A stretch of 64,000 nt of DNA from Thiodiazotropha sp050305635 (GTDB lineage Bacteria; Pseudomonadota; Gammaproteobacteria; Chromatiales; Chromatiaceae): positions 46,940 through 110,939 of the forward strand of contig JBNLFS010000024.1 in NCBI GenBank assembly GCA_050305635.1, given 5' to 3'. Under the pieces are notes generated by a model. It saw only the letters and a list, made by a program, of their open reading frames with translations, was not told the origin of the DNA and made no database searches. The translations under genes were made by a program, and so were the position numbers. Numbering within the stretch: position 1 is the first letter of the stretch; the number at the start of each line of letters is the position of its first letter. This document shows positions 16,996-27,400 of the stretch, piece by piece.

Positions 16996-18636
16996 TCAGA
17001 GGGTCTGATCGATGAGGATCACCACGCTGGTGGCGTTCAGTCCGGCGGCGCTGCAGCTGCCGTTAACGGTGACGCTCTGGCCCGCTTCCAGGTCCCCGCC
17101 GGGGGTCACTTCCACCTGATCCGCGGTGGTGGTGACGGTGGTGTAGACGGTCTCGGTCGAAGTGGTCACCGCAACATCCCCGCTGATCTCACAGGGGGTG
17201 GTGCCTGCTTCGGGTACGAGGATGAAGCCGCCTGTGCTGAGCGATCCGATCTCGCCGCTGGCCGCGATCTGGTTAAGCTGGTCGGGATCGATGATCACCA
17301 GCGCGGCCTTCACCACGCTGTCCGACTCCGCCACCCCGTCCAGGGTCAGGTTCAGAGGCGCCTGGATCGCGGTCTCATCGAGCACCTCGCCCAGGTTGCT
17401 GAGGATCCGGGTGCCGTTGTAGCCCTGGGGGTTCTGCAGATTGACCAGCAGAGGCGAGGCCCCATCCTGGAGGGTGAACTGGGAATCGCTGGCGCTAACG
17501 GTGACCGTTCCCGCGTAGCTGCCGAAGGTCCCGGTTTCCACGGCCAGGGTGTCCAGGGTCATGCGCGGACGGTGATCCACCACCACCAGACCCTGGTCAT
17601 CCACCAGCACCCAACCGCTAGGAATGTAGAGGTCCGCATCGCTGCAGTCCTGGTCATCGCCGTTGGTCTGGGAGCCGGGTTCCACCCCAGGCTCCCACAG
17701 ACGGCAGAATCCGCTGCCGGGCCAGGCCTCCTCCGGCACATCCACCGGGGTCAGTTGTACCGGCTGGCTGCTGGTGAGGCCCACCGCAGTGGCCGAGGTG
17801 CCCCGGAGTTCCGGCAGCAGCAGATCGCTCAGAGGTTGCGCATCGCCCTGCTCGGTCAGGTTGTCGAAATAGGCGCTGTCCGGACCCAGCTGCAGGGTGA
17901 TGCAGTCGGCTGCGTCGAGCTGGGCATTGGGCAGGGTGTCGCACAGCAGCAGGGTCTGCGCGGCGGTATCGGTGTCACGGATCACCCCTTCCATGCGCAC
18001 CAGCTTGGCGGCGAATTCCGCATCGATCACATCGATGAAGACCACCGGACGGAAGTTGTAACGGGTGCGGTTTCCGGTGCGCACCACATGGATGGAATTG
18101 CCCGCATCCAGGTCGATCTGTACGGTGATGGGGGAACCTTCGGCGACGGTGAAGCAGCCCCGGGCGAGCAGGTCGATTTTGCCGTTGCCCGGCAGGTTCG
18201 GGTATTCACTGGAGCTGTCCTCGGCCAGCACCAGCTCCAGGCCGTCCGGCTGGCTCAGGGTGAGACGAATCTTGCAGTAGCTGCCCGCCGGCACATCGTC
18301 ACGGTAGGCAAAGGGCATCGCCTCGTTGCGCAGGGAGAGCAGGTCGATGGTCTGAGTCGGTCCCTCGAACAGGGGAACCCGGTTCTCATCGCCGCCGATC
18401 AGTTCGATGCGCTCGATCGAGGCGTTGATGGCGGAGAACAGCTCGAGGTCCGCCGGGGCATCGGTCAGCATCACGCTCACCGAGCCGGTGTTGTCGCTCT
18501 GTGTGGTGGTCGAGCCTCCGCCGCTGTCGTCGGTCGATGAAGATGACGAGGAGCTTCCTCCGCCACAGGCGGTCAGCAGGGTGGCGAGGGCGAGGCAGGA
18601 CAACAGGCCGCGGAATTTGAAGTGTGATTGAAACAT
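16996..18636 (-). CDS. DUF4382-containing lipoprotein
   Basis: A 546-aa exported protein with a lipoprotein signal (lipobox LTAC, Cys24). A Gly/Ser/Thr linker with a run of seven Ser follows, then a DUF4382 domain (about 52-205, GSVSVMLTDAPADLELFSAINASIERIEL). The rest is beta-rich and of unknown fold, with Cys pairs and repeated IDVI/VIIDPDQ-type strands. It should be anchored to a membrane facing the periplasm or outside. Function is unknown; the DUF4382 family often has a carbohydrate-binding-like fold. It is monocistronic and convergent with the dedA remnant. Confidence 0.82.
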   Translation of the reverse strand: MFQSHFKFRGLLSCLALATLLTACGGGSSSSSSSTDDSGGGSTTTQSDNTGSVSVMLTDAPADLELFSAINASIERIELIGGDENRVPLFEGPTQTIDLLSLRNEAMPFAYRDDVPAGSYCKIRLTLSQPDGLELVLAEDSSSEYPNLPGNGKIDLLARGCFTVAEGSPITVQIDLDAGNSIHVVRTGNRTRYNFRPVVFIDVIDAEFAAKLVRMEGVIRDTDTAAQTLLLCDTLPNAQLDAADCITLQLGPDSAYFDNLTEQGDAQPLSDLLLPELRGTSATAVGLTSSQPVQLTPVDVPEEAWPGSGFCRLWEPGVEPGSQTNGDDQDCSDADLYIPSGWVLVDDQGLVVVDHRPRMTLDTLAVETGTFGSYAGTVTVSASDSQFTLQDGASPLLVNLQNPQGYNGTRILSNLGEVLDETAIQAPLNLTLDGVAESDSVVKAALVIIDPDQLNQIAASGEIGSLSTGGFILVPEAGTTPCEISGDVAVTTSTETVYTTVTTTADQVEVTPGGDLEAGQSVTVNGSCSAAGLNATSVVILIDQTL

Positions 18637-18770
18637 GGTAATTTTTTCCCAAAAACACGAACCGATGCATTGGATATATCACAATCCCGTCGTGGGGGGT
18701 AATCAATCGCGGACTCTTAAGGGTTGAATGCCAAGTGAATCACAAATGAGAGGACTCAAGTGTTGAGTTG

Positions 18771-18992
18771 TTAGTTTTGAGTTGAGGTGTTCGCTGCGCT
18801 CACGGTTTTTTCTCGTTTCCACGCTCCGCGTGGGAATGAATACCTAAGCCATGTTGTATTGCCGGATCTGATAGGGGCGTCAAAGCCCAGTCTGCATTCC
18901 CACGCAGAGCGTGGGAACGAGGGGACAGATTTCCAGGGAGTGGTGAAATCCAATAAACCGTGAGCGCAGCGAACACCTCAACTAAAAACTAA
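18771..18992. repeat. Nested foldback repeat element
   Basis: Outer arms of about 37 bp (18771-18807 and 18955-18992) are near-perfect inverted copies containing GGTGTTCGCTGCGCTCACGG. Inside lies a second inverted pair built on CGTTTCCACGCTCCGCGTGGGAATG (18814 on) and its counterpart near 18892-18922. The 222-bp unit has no coding potential and fills most of the gap between the lipoprotein gene and the efflux operon. The inner unit belongs to the same family as 49119-49155. Confidence 0.82.
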
Positions 18993-19070
18993 GAACTCAA
19001 AACTCAAAACTAAAAAATCCACCGCGGGTGCCTCAAGCATTAGATCAGTGGGAGACGTATACTGCAGGCT

Positions 19071-20108
19071 ATGGACAAGCGTAAATTGATTCCCATCGTT
19101 CTACTCGTCGGCGTGGCTGCAGCAGCCGGTTGGTTGTGGAAGCAGAACCACACCGCGGAGCAGGACGGCTCGCAGCTTCGGGTCTACGGCAACATCGATG
19201 TCAGGCTCGTGAATCTCTCCTTCGAAGCCAGCGGCCGGATCGCTACACTCACGGTCAATGAAGGGGCGCGGGTCAAGCAGGGCGATCTGCTGGCCCGGCT
19301 CGATCAGCAGCGCTCCGAACTGGCCCGCGATGCCGCTCAGGCCCAGGTGCGAGCCCAGCAGGAGGTACTGCGCGAGATGGAGGCGGGGACCCGTCCGGAG
19401 GAGATTCGCAAGCTGGAGGCGGAGCTGGCGGCGGCGCATACCCAGGCGAATAACCTGGATCGCAGCTTTCAGCGAATCCGCGATCTTGAGAAACGCAGCC
19501 TGGCCTCCGCCCAGCAGTCGGAGGATGCGCGTACCGCGGCGGAAGCGGCTCGGGACAACGTGCGGGCAGTGGAGGCGAGCCTGGCCCTGGCCCAGGCGGG
19601 GCCAAGGGAGGAGCAGATCGCCGCCGCCCGGGCAACCCTGGCGGCCTTGCAGGCAGAGGCGGCCCTGGCGGAGCGTAACCTCAAGGACACCGAGCTCTAT
19701 GCCCCGGCGGACGGCATCATTCAGAGCCGTATCCTGGAGCCCGGCGACATGGCCTCCCCGGAACGTCCGCTCCTGACCTTGGCGCTTACCCAGCCGTTAT
19801 GGGCGCGAGTCTACCTGCCGGAGCCCCATCTCGGACAGGTCCGCGCCGGGATGAGCGCCACCCTCAGTAGCGACAGTTTTCCGGGCCGGGAATACCCGGG
19901 CTGGATCGGCTATATCTCACCCAGTGCGGAGTTCACCCCCAAATCGGTGCAGACCGAGGATACCCGGACCGACCTGGTCTACCAGGCCCGGGTGTTCGTC
20001 TGCGATCCCCGGGAGGAGCTGCGGCTCGGCATGCCGGTCACCGTAACGCTTGACCTAACGGGTGACACAGGCCCGCGCCCGGACTGTAAAGCCCCGGACA
20101 CGCCATGA
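19071..20108 (+). CDS. HlyD-family periplasmic adaptor of an ABC efflux system
   Basis: Membrane fusion protein (345 aa) of YhiI/YbhG type. One N-terminal membrane anchor (PIVLLVGVAAAAGWLW) is followed by a biotinyl-lipoyl-like half (ASGRIATLTVNEGARVKQGDLLARLD), a long alpha-helical hairpin rich in Ala, Arg and Glu (about 80-200), and the second lipoyl half with LYAPADGIIQSR and EPGDMASPERPL. It overlaps the next gene by 4 nt and is the first of a four-gene operon. It would link the inner-membrane ABC pump to an outer-membrane channel. Confidence 0.92.
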   Translation: MDKRKLIPIVLLVGVAAAAGWLWKQNHTAEQDGSQLRVYGNIDVRLVNLSFEASGRIATLTVNEGARVKQGDLLARLDQQRSELARDAAQAQVRAQQEVLREMEAGTRPEEIRKLEAELAAAHTQANNLDRSFQRIRDLEKRSLASAQQSEDARTAAEAARDNVRAVEASLALAQAGPREEQIAAARATLAALQAEAALAERNLKDTELYAPADGIIQSRILEPGDMASPERPLLTLALTQPLWARVYLPEPHLGQVRAGMSATLSSDSFPGREYPGWIGYISPSAEFTPKSVQTEDTRTDLVYQARVFVCDPREELRLGMPVTVTLDLTGDTGPRPDCKAPDTP

Positions 20109-21814
20109 CCCAGGCGGTGCTGACCGCCTCCGGACTGAGCAAGGGGTTCCGGGTCGGAGGCCGTGAGGTCAGGGCTCTGAACCGGGTCAGTCTTAACATA
20201 AGACCCGGAGAGGTGACCGGCCTGATCGGTCCCGACGGGGCCGGCAAGACCACCCTGATGCGGCTCGCGGCGGGGCTGTTGCTGGCGGATGCGGGGGATC
20301 TCTCGGTGGCGGGGGTGGACGTAATCCGTGAGCCGGAACAGGTGCATGCGCGGGTCGGTTACATGCCCCAGCGGTTCGGCCTGTATGAGGATCTCTCGGT
20401 ACAGGAAAACCTGGATCTGTATGCCGACCTGCAGGGGGTGGCCCCCCAGGCTCGGACCGAACGCTACCGGGAACTGCTTGCGATGACCGGGCTGGCGCCT
20501 TATACCCGGCGCCTGGCCGGTCAGCTCTCCGGCGGTATGAAACAGAAACTCGGACTCGCCTGCACCCTGGTGCGCGCTCCGCAACTGTTGTTGCTCGACG
20601 AACCCACCGTTGGGGTGGATCCGGTATCCCGGCGGGAGCTGTGGGCCATCGTCTACCGTCTGGTGGACCAGGAGGGGATGAGCGTGCTGCTCTCCACGGC
20701 CTACCTGGACGAGGCGGAGCGCTGCGCCCGGGTGGTGCTGCTGCACAAGGGCGAAATCATCGGCCAGGGCACCCCGGCGAGCTTTTCCCAACCTCTGGAG
20801 GGGCGCACCTACCGGCTCTCGGTGCCGGACAGCGAGCGGCGCCAGTGGCAGTTCCGTCTTGCGGAACACCCCCAGGTGATCGATGCGACCCTGCAGGGAG
20901 ACGGCCTGAGGCTGGTATTGCGGGAACCGGGTGGACTGCGGGCGGCGGACCTGGGGGTGGCCCCGGAGGATCTGGTCGCTGTGGCGCCCCGTTTCGAGGA
21001 CGCCTTCATCACCCATCTGTCCGGGGGGCAGGAGACAACCGCCCGGCCCCCAGCCAGCGCCCCTCACCCGGCGGGCGAAGGCGACCCGATCCGGGTCGAA
21101 GGCCTGACCCGCCGCTTCGGCGATTTTATCGCGGTCAAGGATCTGAATTTCCGGGTGGGTTCCGGCGAGGTGTTCGGTCTGCTGGGGGCCAACGGGGCGG
21201 GCAAGACCACCACCTTTCGCATGCTTTGCGGCCTGCTCCCCGCTAGCAGCGGCCATCTCGAGGTGGCGGGCAAGGACCTGCGCAAGGCGCCGGCCCGGGC
21301 CCGCGCGCGGATTGGCTACATGTCGCAGAAGTTTTCCCTCTACGGCAATCTCACGGTGCAGCAGAACCTGGATTTTTTCGCCAAGGTCTACGGTCTTTCG
21401 GGGGAACGACGGCGCAATCGGGTGGCATGGGCTCTGCAATCCCTGGATCTGGCGGACTATGCGGGGACCGAGAGTTCCGACCTGCCGCTGGGCTACAAAC
21501 AGCGCCTTGCCATGGCCTGCGCCATGATGCACGAGCCGGATATCCTGTTTCTCGACGAACCCACCTCCGGCATGGATCCCCTGGCGCGGCGGGAGTTCTG
21601 GGCGCGCATCAACCGCCTCGCCGAGGCCGGGGTGACCGTCCTGATCACCACCCATTTCATGGAGGAGGCGGAGTACTGCGACCGGCTCGCGATCATGGCC
21701 CTGGGGGAGTTCCTGGCCATGGGTACACCCCGGGAGATCAAGCACCAGCAGGGTGACGCGGAGAGCCTCGAGGCGGCGTTCCTGGCCCTGGTGGAGGGGA
21801 GGACCGCGGCATGA
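20105..21814 (+). CDS. Double ABC ATPase (YbhF/YhiH-like)
   Basis: A single 569-aa polypeptide with two ABC nucleotide-binding domains. The first has Walker A GPDGAGKTT, signature LSGGMKQK and Walker B LLLLDEPTVGVD. The second (from about 325) has Walker A GANGAGKTT, the variant signature LPLGYKQR and Walker B ILFLDEPTSGMD. This fused duplicate is characteristic of YbhFSR/RbbA-like drug or cation exporters. It overlaps its neighbours by 4 nt on both sides, so HlyD, ATPase and permease are tightly coupled. Confidence 0.93.
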   Translation: MTQAVLTASGLSKGFRVGGREVRALNRVSLNIRPGEVTGLIGPDGAGKTTLMRLAAGLLLADAGDLSVAGVDVIREPEQVHARVGYMPQRFGLYEDLSVQENLDLYADLQGVAPQARTERYRELLAMTGLAPYTRRLAGQLSGGMKQKLGLACTLVRAPQLLLLDEPTVGVDPVSRRELWAIVYRLVDQEGMSVLLSTAYLDEAERCARVVLLHKGEIIGQGTPASFSQPLEGRTYRLSVPDSERRQWQFRLAEHPQVIDATLQGDGLRLVLREPGGLRAADLGVAPEDLVAVAPRFEDAFITHLSGGQETTARPPASAPHPAGEGDPIRVEGLTRRFGDFIAVKDLNFRVGSGEVFGLLGANGAGKTTTFRMLCGLLPASSGHLEVAGKDLRKAPARARARIGYMSQKFSLYGNLTVQQNLDFFAKVYGLSGERRRNRVAWALQSLDLADYAGTESSDLPLGYKQRLAMACAMMHEPDILFLDEPTSGMDPLARREFWARINRLAEAGVTVLITTHFMEEAEYCDRLAIMALGEFLAMGTPREIKHQQGDAESLEAAFLALVEGRTAA

Positions 21815-22923
21815 ACCGGCGGGTGCGCGGCCTGATCCGCAAGGAGATCCTGCAGGTGCTGCGGGATCCGAGCAGCATCGCCATCGCCTTCCTGCTGCCC
21901 GCCGCCCTGCTGCTGCTGTTCGGTTACGGGGTCTCCATGGACGCCAAGGACCTGCGCCTGGGCATCGTCACCGAACAGGCCAGCGCCGAGGCGGCCAGTT
22001 TCACCGCTTCCTTTCAACACTCCAGCTATTTCCGGTCGCGGCTGTTCAGTACCCGGCAACAGGCCCAGAGCGCGCTCACGGCAAAACAGCTGGACGGGTT
22101 TCTGGTGCTGCCCGGGGATTTCGCGTCGCGTTTCAAGGGTGAGCGGAATGCCCCGATCCAGCTCATCGTCAACGGCGTGGACGCAAACACCGCACGGCTC
22201 ATGGAGGGCTATGTGCGGGGCACCTGGGAGCGCTGGCTGGAGCGTGAGCTGGCCGCCCGGGCCCGCACCCTCTCCAAGCCGGTGGCGATGCAGCCACGGA
22301 TCTGGTTCAACCCGGAGCTGCGCAGCCGCAACTACCTGGTGCCCGGACTGGTGGCGATCAACATGACCCTGGTCGGCGCACTGCTCACCGCCCTGGTGAT
22401 GGCCCGGGAGTGGGAGCGGGGCACCCTGGAGGCCCTCATGGCCACCCCGGTGACCCTCAAGGAGCTGCTGATCGGCAAGATCCTGCCCTATTTCCTGCTC
22501 GGCATGGGGGGCATGGGAATCTCCGTGTCCATGGCCATCTGGTAGTTCGATGTGCCGCTGCGCGGTTCGCCCTGGCTGCTGCTGCTCTGTTCCGCCCTGT
22601 TCCTGCTGGTGGCCCTGGGCATGGGACTGCTGATCTCGGTGGTGGCCAAGAGTCAGTTCGTGGCCGGGATGATCGCCATCGTCACCACCTTCCTGCCCGC
22701 ATTCCTGTTGTCCGGATTCCTCTTCGATATCGATTCCATGCCGCTGCCGGTGCAGGGCATCACGCATATCGTGGCGGCGCGCTATTTCATCGCCATCCTG
22801 CAATCCCTGTTCCTCGCCGGAGATGTCTGGTCGGTGATCCTGCCCAATGCCCTGGCGCTGTGCGTGATGGGTTTGATCTTTTTCGGCCTGGTGCGCAAGA
22901 AGCTGCACAAGCGCCTGGAGTGA
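21811..22923 (+). pseudogene. ABC-2 permease split by an in-frame TAG codon
   Basis: The frame encodes an ABC-2 type permease of YhhJ/YbhS type with 370 codons of family-like sequence. It starts with RGLIRKEILQVLRDPSSIAIAF and includes the ABC-2 core MAREWERGTLEALMATPVT. Codon 245 (22543-22545) is TAG, after SMAIW and before FDVPLRGSPWLLLL, with no shift of frame. Up to the stop the product has only the first membrane segment, the periplasmic loop and part of the transport core. A former CAG (Gln) codon would explain it by one C-to-T change. It may be a pseudogene, a suppressed amber or a sequencing error. The following permease gene is intact. Confidence 0.85.
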
Positions 22924-22930
22924 CCGGTCC

Positions 22931-24040
22931 ATGCTGCAACGGATTCTGGCCCTGATCATCAAGGAGTTCCTGGCACTGCTGCGGGACCCCAAGAGCCGGG
23001 TCGTGACTTTCGTACCGCCGCTGATCCAGCTGGTGGTGTTCGGCTATGCCGCCTCCTACGACCTGAATCACGTGCCCTTCGCCCTGTTTGACCAGGACCG
23101 GGGGCAGGCGGCGCGGGAACTGGTGGCGGCATTCGACGGCTCACCCACCCTGGAGCTGACCCGGGTGATCCACAGCGAGGAGGAGATCGCCCCGCTGCTC
23201 GACGCCCGGGAGGTGATCCTGGTGCTGCGCATCGATCCCCGCTTTTCCGAAACGCTGCTGACCGGGGGCAGCACCCAGGTCCAGTTACTGCTCGACGGGC
23301 GCAACTCGAACACCGCCCAGGTGGCCCTCAACTACGCCAGCGAGATCGTCGCCGCATTCAACGAGCGCTGGAGCCGGGAACAGGGCGTCAGCGGTCCCCC
23401 GGCGCAACTGGTGATGCGCGCCGGGTTCAACCCCAACCTGGAGAGCAGCTGGTTCTTCATCCCCGGGGTGGTGGGGGTGTTGACCCTGGTGGTGACCCTG
23501 GTGGTGACGGCCCTGTCGGTGGCCCGGGAGCGGGAGCATGGCACCTTCGATCAGCTGCTGGTAACGCCCCTGCGCCCGTTGGAGATCCTCATCGGCAAGG
23601 CCGCGCCGGCGTTTGTCATCGGAGTGGTGGAGGCGAGCCTGGTGATCCTGATTGCGCATTTCTGGTTCCGGGTGCCGCTGATCGGGGAGTTGACCACCCT
23701 GTATGCCGGGATCGTGCTGTTCGTCCTCGCGGCGATCGGCATCGGCCTGATGATCTCCTCCCTGGCCGAGACCCTGCAGCAGGCGGTGCTGGGGGCCTTT
23801 CTGTTCATGGTGCCCGCGGTCATCCTGTCCGGTTTCGCCACTCCGATCGCCAATATGCCAGAGGCTGTGCAACTGCTCACCTATGGGGATCCGCTGCGGT
23901 ATTTCCTGATCCTGTTGCGCGGGGTGTTCCTCGAGGGGACGCCGCTGGAGCTGCTGCTGGACCAGCTCTGGCCGCTTGTGGTGATTGCGCTGACGACCCT
24001 GGTCAGCGCCGGGTGGTTGTTTCGCCACCGGATCTATTAG
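22931..24040 (+). CDS. ABC-2 type permease (YbhR/YhhJ-like)
   Basis: Second permease of the efflux operon, 369 aa, starting 7 bp after the stop of the broken permease. It has an N-terminal membrane segment, a long extracytoplasmic loop and a block of five membrane helices. The ABC-2 signature AREREHGTFDQLLVTPLRPLEILIGK precedes the terminal helices. With the HlyD adaptor and the double ATPase it would form a YbhGFSR-like pump; such pumps usually need both permeases, so loss of the first one matters. It ends in TAG. Confidence 0.92.
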   Translation: MLQRILALIIKEFLALLRDPKSRVVTFVPPLIQLVVFGYAASYDLNHVPFALFDQDRGQAARELVAAFDGSPTLELTRVIHSEEEIAPLLDAREVILVLRIDPRFSETLLTGGSTQVQLLLDGRNSNTAQVALNYASEIVAAFNERWSREQGVSGPPAQLVMRAGFNPNLESSWFFIPGVVGVLTLVVTLVVTALSVAREREHGTFDQLLVTPLRPLEILIGKAAPAFVIGVVEASLVILIAHFWFRVPLIGELTTLYAGIVLFVLAAIGIGLMISSLAETLQQAVLGAFLFMVPAVILSGFATPIANMPEAVQLLTYGDPLRYFLILLRGVFLEGTPLELLLDQLWPLVVIALTTLVSAGWLFRHRIY

Positions 24041-24055
24041 TGTTAACAGACCCTA
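24036..24055. repeat. 20-bp sequence shared with 36874-36893
   Basis: ATTAGTGTTAACAGACCCTA here and ATTAGTGTTAACAGGCCCTA at 36874-36893 differ at one base. Each lies at the beginning of a gene-poor gap of about 400 bp. They could be ends of decayed insertion elements. The remaining gap to 24444 carries no gene I can support; weak minus-strand open frames there match no family I recognise. Confidence 0.5.
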
Positions 24056-24444
24056 TAGTGTTTCAGGCATGCCTGGGCTCCAATTTTCAGCCTTGATGTA
24101 GAGGGGTGTTGCGACTATTCTCCTTGTACTTTTCCCCAGAACCGTTACGGCCACTAGAACTCGTTCCGTATTTTCGAGGCGGTGGTCGCCAGGTTTGAAA
24201 TATGCCTGCGACATCCTGGTTGGCGCCTGACGATGGATAACCGCAAATCCATGGCAGTGCGGGTGGTACAAGGAAACCCATGGAGATCTCCGTGAGCCGG
24301 TTCCGGAACACAACACCTCCGGGTCGAGATATAAAGCGCTCTGACCTCATAAATCCTACGGTTAGTACCGCGCAGTAACTGGATAGAATCACTGCTAATG
24401 CCAAGCTAACACCGCATTACCTACTTTGTACGAGGTTGCCGCCC

Positions 24445-27400
24445 ATGGTGAAACAGAAACAAAGTGGCGGCGGGCAGGAAACCGCGCTACACAAACTTTA
24501 CCGGCACAGTCAGTCGTTGCTGCGCCTCTCCCGCGCGCTTGAGCAGGCTAAAGACTACAACGAGGTGCTCCTGGCTGCTCGCCGTGAAGTATCGGAAACC
24601 CTCGGCTATCCCACCATCTGGGTCTTTCTCTTCTCCGAAGACCGCCGTTACGCCTATCCCCTTGCCGCGGATGGCGCCGCTGCGCAAACCATCATGCACG
24701 GTGACGAGGTCGCCCGATTAGTCATTCAGGGTGATCCGATGATGGAGGAGATTGCCAGCGCAAAAGATATTGTGGTGGTCGAGGATGCACGCACCGATCC
24801 ACGTACCAACAAGGAGATCGTAGCCGCACAGGGTAACCGCACCATCATCAACGTACCTATCCTGTTTCTCGACCGGCACCTGGGCAGCTTTGGTACGGGC
24901 ACCTTTGGCGATGAGGGGATACGGGTGCCGACAGATGCTGAAAGGGAATACCTTAAGGCGCTGGCAAGCAATCTGGCGATCACCCTGGACCGCATTCATC
25001 TGCTGCGCGAGCGCGAGCTGGCGGAAGAGGCGCTACGCAGCCAACGTGATCAATTAAGCAACGTCTATGCGACCAGTCCCGTCGGAATCACCATGATTGA
25101 TCGTAACGGGCAGATTATCAATGCCAATCCCCAGGCGGAAAAGGTACTTGGACTGGAAAGAGAAGCGATACTGCAGCTTCAATACAATACCCCTGCCTGG
25201 AGGATTACCGGCCTTGATGGCTTACCGTTTCCTGATGACCAGCTACCCTTTGCGCGCGTCAAAGCGACCGGGCAACCGGTAAAAGATGTCCAACACACCA
25301 TTCAATGGCCGGATGGACGGCAGGTGATTCTATCGATCAACGCGACGCCGTTATTTGATAAAACAGGGCGGTTCGATGGAATGGTCGCCTCGATTGAGGA
25401 TATTACCGAACGGAAGGAATCTGAAAAAAGGCTGCAGGAAAGCGAACAGCAATATCGTAGCTTGGCGGAAAGTTCACCGGACAACATCGTTCGATACGAT
25501 CGAGAGCGCCGCCTTGTCTACTACAACCCGGCGATGGCGCAAACCCTGCCTTTTGATGCAGAGAAATTACTCGGTAAAACACCGACTGAGGTTGGCTTCG
25601 GCGGTCTGGAGGCCAGCGCTGAATACGAAGGACACATCCGACGCGTTCTGGAAAGTGGTGAGTCAAGCGACCTTGAAATGGTCGTGGAGGGCCCCGATGG
25701 CAGGCCTCATACCCATCTCATTCGTTTCGCCGCTGAACGGGACGGCAATGGAATTATCACCCATGTACTTGCCATCGGTCGTGATGTAACTGAGCTTAAG
25801 CTGATTGACGATACCCTGCTTTTTATAGCGCAACACGGTTGGCGAACCGATGGTGATAACTTTTTCGATGCGCTGGTACAGTTTCTCGGCAAAAAGTTCG
25901 ATGCCGATTACGTCATCGTCGACAAGCTGGGTGAAAGCGCCGACGTTGCAATGACTGTGGCTTTGTATGCCAAGGGTAAGATCGCCCCGAACATCACCTA
26001 TGCCCTTAAAGATACCCCCTGCGAAAACGTCATTGGGCATAAACTCTGTTTCTATCCGCGCAACGTCCAGCAGCGCTTTCCGAAAGATTCCCTGTTGGCT
26101 GAAATGGGCGTGGAGAGTTATCTCGGTATCCCGCTATGGGATGCATTTGATCAACCTGTCGGTTTGATCGCCATCCTGGACGGCAAGCCGCTTCCTGAAG
26201 ATACTCCGGCAGTCCAAGTGCTGCAGCTTGTCGCGACTCGTGCCGCGGCTGAATTACAGCGCGAACAAAGTGATCGCGCATTGCGCACCAGTGAGCAGCG
26301 TTTTCATGCAATATTCAATAACAGCTTCCAGCTTATCGGCCTGTTGTCGACCGATGGCACCTTGCTCGAAGCCAACCAGGCATCGCTGGAAGTGGTTGAT
26401 GTCGATAAAGACGAGGTACTGGGTAAACCGTTTTGGGAAACGCCCTGGTGGAACCACTCGGTTGAACTGCAGCAACGACTACGCGATGCCACCCATAAAG
26501 CGGCGCAAGGAGAATTTGTGCGCTTTGAGGCGGAGCATCCGGGTCAGGACGGCAACATCCACTACATCGACTTCTCGCTCAAGCCGGTCACCGATACCGA
26601 TGGCAGGGTCATCCAGCTGATTCCCGAAGGGCGCGACATTACCGATCGCAGACAGGCAGAGAATGCGCTGCGTACCAGTGAACATCGTTACCGCATCGCC
26701 CAGGCGATGGGCCATGTCGGCAACTGGGAGTACAACCTGCAAACCAGCTATTTCTGGGGATCGGATGAGGCCAAGCGCATCTACGGCTTCGACCCGGCGA
26801 AAGAGGACTTCTCCACCGATGAGGTCGAGCGCTGCATCCCTGACAGAGAACGGGTACACCAGGCGCTGATTGACCTGGTCGAAAAAGAGGAGCCGTATAA
26901 CCTCGAGTTCGAAATCCATCCCAGGGATGGATCAGCACCGAGAACCATCACCTCTGTCGCCGAATTACAGCGCGACGAGCACGGCAATCCGCTGAAGGTC
27001 ACCGGGGTCATTCAGGACGTCACCCAACTCAAACAAGCCGAAAAGGAGAGCCGCCAGCACGCCGAATTTCTCAGCAACATGGACCGGATTAACCGTGCTA
27101 TTCAGGCAGCCAATGATCTGGATACCATGATGTCCACCGTGCTCGACCAGGTGCTGGATATATTCGACTGCGACCGCGCCTATCTGCTCTATCCCTGCGA
27201 TCCCGCCGCTGCGACCTTTTCACTACCGATGGAACGCACTCGTACGGAATTTTCAGGCATCGGTACCACAGGTAGAGAGATATCGGTAGATTCCGAGGTC
27301 TCGGCGACGATGGCAATGCTACTGAACACCCCCGGCGTGCTGCAGTTCGGTCCTGGCACGGACCATCCTGTTCCAGCATCAACTTCCGAACGCTACGGCT

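Noticed and set aside
16984..18540. 518-codon open frame on the plus strand
   Set aside because: It is antisense to the DUF4382 lipoprotein gene, which has a lipobox and domain pattern. The antisense product is a His/Gly/Arg-rich translation typical of GC-rich shadows.
19979..21745. 588-codon open frame on the minus strand
   Set aside because: Antisense to the double ABC ATPase, whose Walker and signature motifs are certain; no family pattern in the shadow.
21493..22992. 499-codon open frame on the minus strand
   Set aside because: Antisense to the end of the ATPase and the permease; Gln/His/Gly-rich with no motif.
24053..24404. Minus-strand frames in the gap before the giant kinase
   Set aside because: No ribosome site, family pattern or partner; overlapping frames of equal quality suggest chance.
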